Shown piece by piece: positions 58,942 to 64,000 of a stretch of 64,000 nucleotides of DNA (position 1 is the stretch's first letter; each line of letters begins with the position of its first letter). This stretch comes from Isoperla grammatica. Taxonomy: Eukaryota > Arthropoda > Insecta > Plecoptera > Perlodidae. The position numbers and the translations under genes are program-made. A model generated the notes under the pieces. It ran no database searches. It had not been told where the DNA came from and saw nothing but the letters and a program-made list of their open reading frames with translations. The stretch spans positions 9,770,292-9,834,291 of the forward strand of contig OX246739.1 of NCBI GenBank assembly GCA_945910005.1. The letters run 5' to 3'.

Positions 58942-60168
58942 TTAATCTATTCGTTATTTTACGGGTGCTGCGGAGAAAGAAGCTCCGTTGTCTTTTGTTA
59001 CTACTTGGGAGGGAACTCAAAGATCATTTGAAGCAAACTCGTTGTTAAACTCATCGAGGGGACTTTACGACGACAAAGAGCAACAGAACACAGACTTATT
59101 CCGTTGAAAACACGAACAATACAAGAACAAACTAGAGTACCTACTTTACGTGAAAGTGAGGATGTCGTGAAGCTGTTATCAGTAAGTAAAAACTAATATT
59201 ATCCAACTTATGAGATAAATAATATTGAATATAATGTAGATATTATGTCTTTTAACGTCATATGAACTAGCTGTCCTTTACGTCATTAAACCCAAATTTA
59301 AATTTAAAGATACATTATACATCGATAAAGATGTAATATTTGATATAATCAAGCAGTACGTTTTATTTCGTACACATAATAATAATTATATGTAAAATAA
59401 GTCAGCCGATTTAGTGTTATTGGCCATCAAAGTAGTCGATGACAGGGACGCCATTTGTTCATATCTGCAATGTCGCGCCCTAATGATCGAGTGTTTAAAC
59501 TCCCTACTTCAACTTGCCTACTCAGCGATAAGAGTCGATAAAGAAGTTTTCTTTCCAAGAGGACAACTGTTTTGTTGACTCTGCTGTGTACCCAGACTCA
59601 AAACGACTCGTTTCTTAAACTATTTATGGAGTACTGCAGTCTTTTTAAGAGCCATTTGAGAATGTTTTTAATTCTGTATTCTTTTATCATCTGCTCTAGA
59701 GGGCCCAACCCGGAAGAGCGTTCCAGCAAAGTTCAATGTTGAACTATTGCATCTAGTAAGTAAGTAAGTGTATAATGAATGGTTCTTCGGGTTGCCATCA
59801 CCGCGTTGTTTACGGTAGAACACATGGGGTAACTACAGATGTGCATATATGTTTTATTTTAAATCATACATTCAGGTTTAGGATTACAATATTACAAGTC
59901 GGAGTAGATAATACGAAACGGTCTTGGTCCTCAAAAGAAGCGTTCAATTATATGGGTATGTAATGTCAGCATGTATGTTTGGTAGTGGAAATAGAGTTAA
60001 AATCATCTATTTGAATTATGGAGTTATGAAAAGAGCCATTACATGAAGTGAACCACACTTAGGATCTTTAACGTAATAAATGGTACAAGATAATATTAAT
60101 GCTTGCTTTTAAAATAATCATAACAACATGAATAAATTTTCATTGTTTTATTTCGGGCAATTTAAGCA
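58942..60168. other. Non-coding stretch
   Basis: Nothing supported beyond a short (TAAG)4 near 59757. Confidence 0.5.
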
Positions 60169-60211
60169 ATGTTTTTGTCATTATATAGTTTTATAATATT
60201 TTGTATTTTAG

Positions 60212-60402
60212 GCGAGGCCGAGTCAGCCGGTTTTGGTTTGGAGCCAAATGGTTTTCTTAAATTTATGAGAAGAGAGCCTCAATGTTTTGCAGCGGGTCGT
60301 AGTTGCAGCGTGAAAACTGTGTTGCTGCCGACTGAGGCTCTGCGATCAGATTTGGAAGGCGACCAAGGCCTCGAGCAACACAAGTGGATCTTCTCGGTTT
60401 GA
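60212..60402 (+). CDS. Candidate terminal coding exon of an unrecognised gene
   Basis: An acceptor-like sequence (T-rich DNA ending TGTATTTTAG at 60202-60211) opens directly into a frame that runs 62 complete codons to TGA at 60400-60402. If it is spliced there, the exon starts in phase 1 with GC completing a codon. The segment is clearly less AT-rich than its surroundings, uses mixed codons and shows no repeat structure. The peptide has a basic GFLKFMRR patch, two cysteines four residues apart (QCFAAGRSCSV) and ends HKWIFSV. I do not recognise the family. AATAAA at 60927-60932 could serve a 3' UTR of about 500 nt. No partner exon can be shown upstream. A 63-codon frame also runs antisense, so chance or an old gene fragment is possible. 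Confidence 0.35.
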
Positions 60403-63400
60403 AAACCAACGGGACGAACACATTTCTTGTGAATAATACGATAGTTTGATTGTGTTTTAAGAAATCTCACGCTATATTTTCAGTATGGCTGTAATTCTCA
60501 TTTTGTACACAAAAACGTTATGTCTGACAGATCGTACACATTTGAGTATAGTTTTTTAAGTTAAACTTACAATCACAAAGACAAGAATACATTAAACTAT
60601 TGGCAAACAAAAGGCTAACTGTCATTGGAACAGCTCCATGCAGTTGAAAAGAAAATTCTATTTTAACTAATCAAGCATATACATTATTTTCAATGAGAAA
60701 GCGATGCTGGTCAGTTTTTTTTTGAAAAAATATCCAAACAGTTTATTTGTTTTAGTCTGTATTAAAACATCCTCGCAGTTTGTGTATTGTCCTTTAAGTA
60801 ACATTAAGCATAGACTTGATCATTACTATCGAGTAAATTCTAGAGAAAAAACAAACTGTTATTGGTTTCTGTTGTTGGGGGTATTACAATGTCTCCAACG
60901 ATAAATAAGATATGTTTCTTATGAGAAATAAAAACATCTCTTTCTTTGCAATGTTGCCAATGATAATACACTGAAGGAAGTAAAACGACAACATTGTTGT
61001 TGCTAGTTCTAAGTCTGGAAACTTAGCATACATAAACTAGCTCAAAGTTTGGTGTGCTTTAAAACGACATTTATGACCTGATTATAATACCATAAAAAGA
61101 ATAACCTTTCAAGAACAGAACCAGGGCAGGAGATGTTGTATAGACCCCTAGCGATAGCCTGCAAGTGACTGCCACATAAATCGTACAGGATGCCCAAAGA
61201 AACGCTGTTTCGTGCTTGCTCGACTCAGGAACAATAAACACGGAGGTTAACGCGATAACATTAACAAAGGTATTCGTATGCAGTGAATTATCACCGTTGC
61301 AAGGGGCTGTTTTATTTCAATAAAACCTAGAGAATTGATTAGCAAGGCAGTTTCTTATAACATGTTTCTAGAACTTGCTTTGCAGTCCGGTTTTTGTTTC
61401 TTCAAAATCTGTTCACACCATCTTTATCTTGACAGTACATGGTGACAATTTCTACAGTATCAAATCATCAATTTCCACAAGTAAAAGATTATGAAATTAT
61501 GTGTGAATAATTTTCCACCTAGCATTTGTCATCTTTCTTTAATTTCTTACGAACTAACGTGAAATCTGATACGACAAGTATGCATATTCAAAAACCGCGC
61601 TGGAATTTCACGCTGCTAGCGGAGTGGCGTGGAACTAGAATCATGTCTGACACTCGTTCCCATGCTAAGGCAAGAGAGTTTACGGTACTTACTTTTATCA
61701 ACATCAGCCAATCACTTTCCTTGAAAGAAGAGAAAAACGTATTTACCACGCATATAATATTTCCACACTCAAAGCTTACTCAAGCTATGTTATACATTTC
61801 AGCAAGGATATCAACAAATATTGTGAAATATGATTTTTAAAATATCTGTGTGTCATGTGGTATCGACTATCGCATTGCATGTTGATGGTACTATTTCCTG
61901 TGTATCAAATGTCAATACAAATAAATACTGAAAAGTATATTTTCAAACGCTGAAAACATGACAAGAGCTTTTATATCAAAACGAAATATAGTGTAAATAC
62001 ATTCATATTAGAATGTAGCTACAGATAAATGTCAACGGTTGTGCGCTCACTCTAAAAATAAAACTTGTTAACAGTAGGGTGTTTTATACGCTTTTATATG
62101 TTCCTCTATGCTATGACCATTCTAACGTCGCTGTTCTTATCGATGCTTGTTCGACGTTATTATTGTCATCATTGGAATATACTTATTTACGACAAAATCG
62201 TAATCGTAAATCGAGAACTAGAGACAAAATGTCATTACTTAAGTCTTTCAAAATTTGTTGCAAACTTGTTTTTGCCGTAATGCCAACTTGTTCTATTTCC
62301 ATGACAACTCTTATACTCACGATTAAAAAATAGAGTCGTTTCTTCCAAAGAAAGATTCACAGACCATTTCGCTTAGTTTTTACGATCCTTAACTTTCCAA
62401 GAAGTTTGTTCTTTTTACTTTGATATCCGGTGATAGAAGCAGAAAGAAACGAAAACCCACCAAATAGGACGATGAGGCATGGAGCGCCTGGACCATCTGC
62501 ATGAGCGCCGAGCATTGATGGAATCGAACAAATTATGAAGGAGTGATTCTCATAGTGAGGCAATCTAACAGTGTACACCAGGAATAACGAATATGAGCAT
62601 TTTAGTAAATAAAAATAAATACAAAAAAAAGTAATCATTTGTTGACCTTATGCTGATAATTGGAATTTTAATAACGAAACATTATTTCTCATGCTGAGAA
62701 AACCTTACCTGTACAACGATATTTGAGTAACAAGCAAAATAGAGAAGACTGTTGTATATACATTCAAAAACTCGTGTTATAAAAAAAATGGTTTACATTT
62801 TCTATAATATTGTGTTAAACTAGAAAGTGACACATTTGAAAATAAAAGAGCAAAAATAATACGATCCGAAATTGGTTTTTAGTTATATTATACAGTACAG
62901 CGGAAATGTTCATTTCCTTATAAGGATCTTCTTGTGTTGCTTTCAATACTCAGAGTGTTGGAAATAATGCTAATAAGCCAGGCTTGTAGCTGTAGACTAC
63001 TGGCAGACATAAAACAAAGTAAAGGGGAACGCAGTTTGACTTGAAATGATAGATAACCCACTCTTTCTCAACGTGCGTTTGCTTCAAAGTTCAGGCAAAA
63101 CAATGCGAGACTGACGTAGAAGAAAAGGCTCTTATTAAAATTTTGTCGAGGCAGGTCATTACGTGAGCTTCGATTCCTACTCTTTACTCTCCCCCCTTCC
63201 TTCCCTTTCTCTACCTCGTCCTCGTTGAAAATTCTAATAATAGAATTGGCATCAATTTAAAAAAGAAGCCTCAAAATCAATTCCAAGGTAAAGGTTCCAA
63301 TTGATTGGCCAAGATACAGAACTGTTCAAAAAACGTGTACGTGCATCAGAGGGAATTTGGTATGTAACCGAGAATTACATGTTGCATGAATAGTTACATG

Positions 63401-64000
63401 CTTTTATTTGTTTACACATGGCTGGTCGCTATTCAACAAAAACGTGGAAGTAAAGTGTGATTTATGAAGTATTTTTATCTCTTAAATTGGTCTCGCGGGC
63501 AATTCGATGTCCACAACTGTGCGTCTATTCTTGGACGAATGAGCCAAGACAGTTTCTGGTCCAAACAGCTCCCAACTGAGTTTACTTTGCCATGGATTCT
63601 TCCTTGTTCTGTTTCTTATGTAGAGACGTGGAAAAGCACAGACAACCAGAAAAGTGCCTTAGTATAATTCATTTAACTTCACTTTTAACGAATTACTTCG
63701 CTTGAGATATATACAAATAAAGAAAAACGTATTTCTTCGTATTATACGTTTAAATTATATTTGGCATGTAAGTTCGTGGAAGTTATGTTGAATACAAATT
63801 AAACATAACCGTTTATCTTGTATTTTTCCATTTCCTAATTTGTTTACATTATTTTAGCATCAAGATTTATGTCAATAAATTGTATTTCCACCAAACAACA
63901 ACACAAATTAATTTTTCAGAACAACAAATAATCAATGTTTGTATTGTAGTTATTGTAAAGTCACACTAAAAAGTGTTGACTAAAATAATCGTTGTATTGG
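60403..64000. other. AT-rich non-coding stretch
   Basis: No repeat or gene supported. The largest frames (104 codons at 61526-61840, two overlapping at 62065-62333, 67 codons at 63464-63667) are AT-rich and unrecognised. Confidence 0.45.

Overview
This window looks like intergenic or intronic DNA from a eukaryote, most likely a metazoan and probably an invertebrate. It is strongly AT-rich, its open reading frames are all short (140 codons at most), and it has no operon-like spacing or bacterial signals. What structure it has is eukaryotic: TIR transposons with TTAA, TTA or 8-bp target-site duplications, hairpin MITEs, a poly(A)-tailed retrocopy with an upstream AATAAA, tRNA-like retroposon pieces, micro- and minisatellites, and many long G or C homopolymers. 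I cannot name the species. No protein-coding gene can be called with confidence. The best candidate is a possible terminal exon on the + strand at 60212-60402.

Layout. 1-3379 is AT-rich background with one TTAA MITE (433-636). 3380-5823 holds the most striking structure: a 2.4-kb nested foldback with diverged outer arms around a nearly perfect inner inverted repeat (3582-5538). The inner arms carry 278-bp tandem units, about four in the left arm against two in the right. 5824-20600 is mostly unremarkable, with two tRNA-like antisense fragments (10651-10710, 15187-15234), a textbook processed retrocopy with 12-bp target duplications (14784-15004) and several simple repeats. 20616-21751 has a 123-bp duplication, a second TTAA MITE (20979-21213) and the best copy of a four-member hairpin MITE family (21573-21748). 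Other copies lie at 28299-28466, 52914-52992 and 58804-58941.

21752-43600 has a GC-rich 87-bp hairpin (25585-25671), a 31-nt poly(A), minisatellites (29816-29986, 33987-34168), G tracts and a small GC-box/CRE cluster (38726-38805). 43601-46108 has two diverged copies of a SINE-like repeat. 50583-53539 is a transposon cluster: a hairpin MITE, then a 2.7-kb element with CCCAGCAAACAC ends and TCCTA/TAGGA-rich subterminal DNA. Inside that element lies a complete non-autonomous hAT (51385-52399) with a 15-bp perfect TIR and an 8-bp duplication GATATAAC. 53540-64000 is background with microsatellites, a second AATAAA/poly(A) tail and the candidate exon.

There is no gene network to describe. The value of the window is its mobile-element record, including nesting order and one case of apparent arm-specific amplification inside a foldback.
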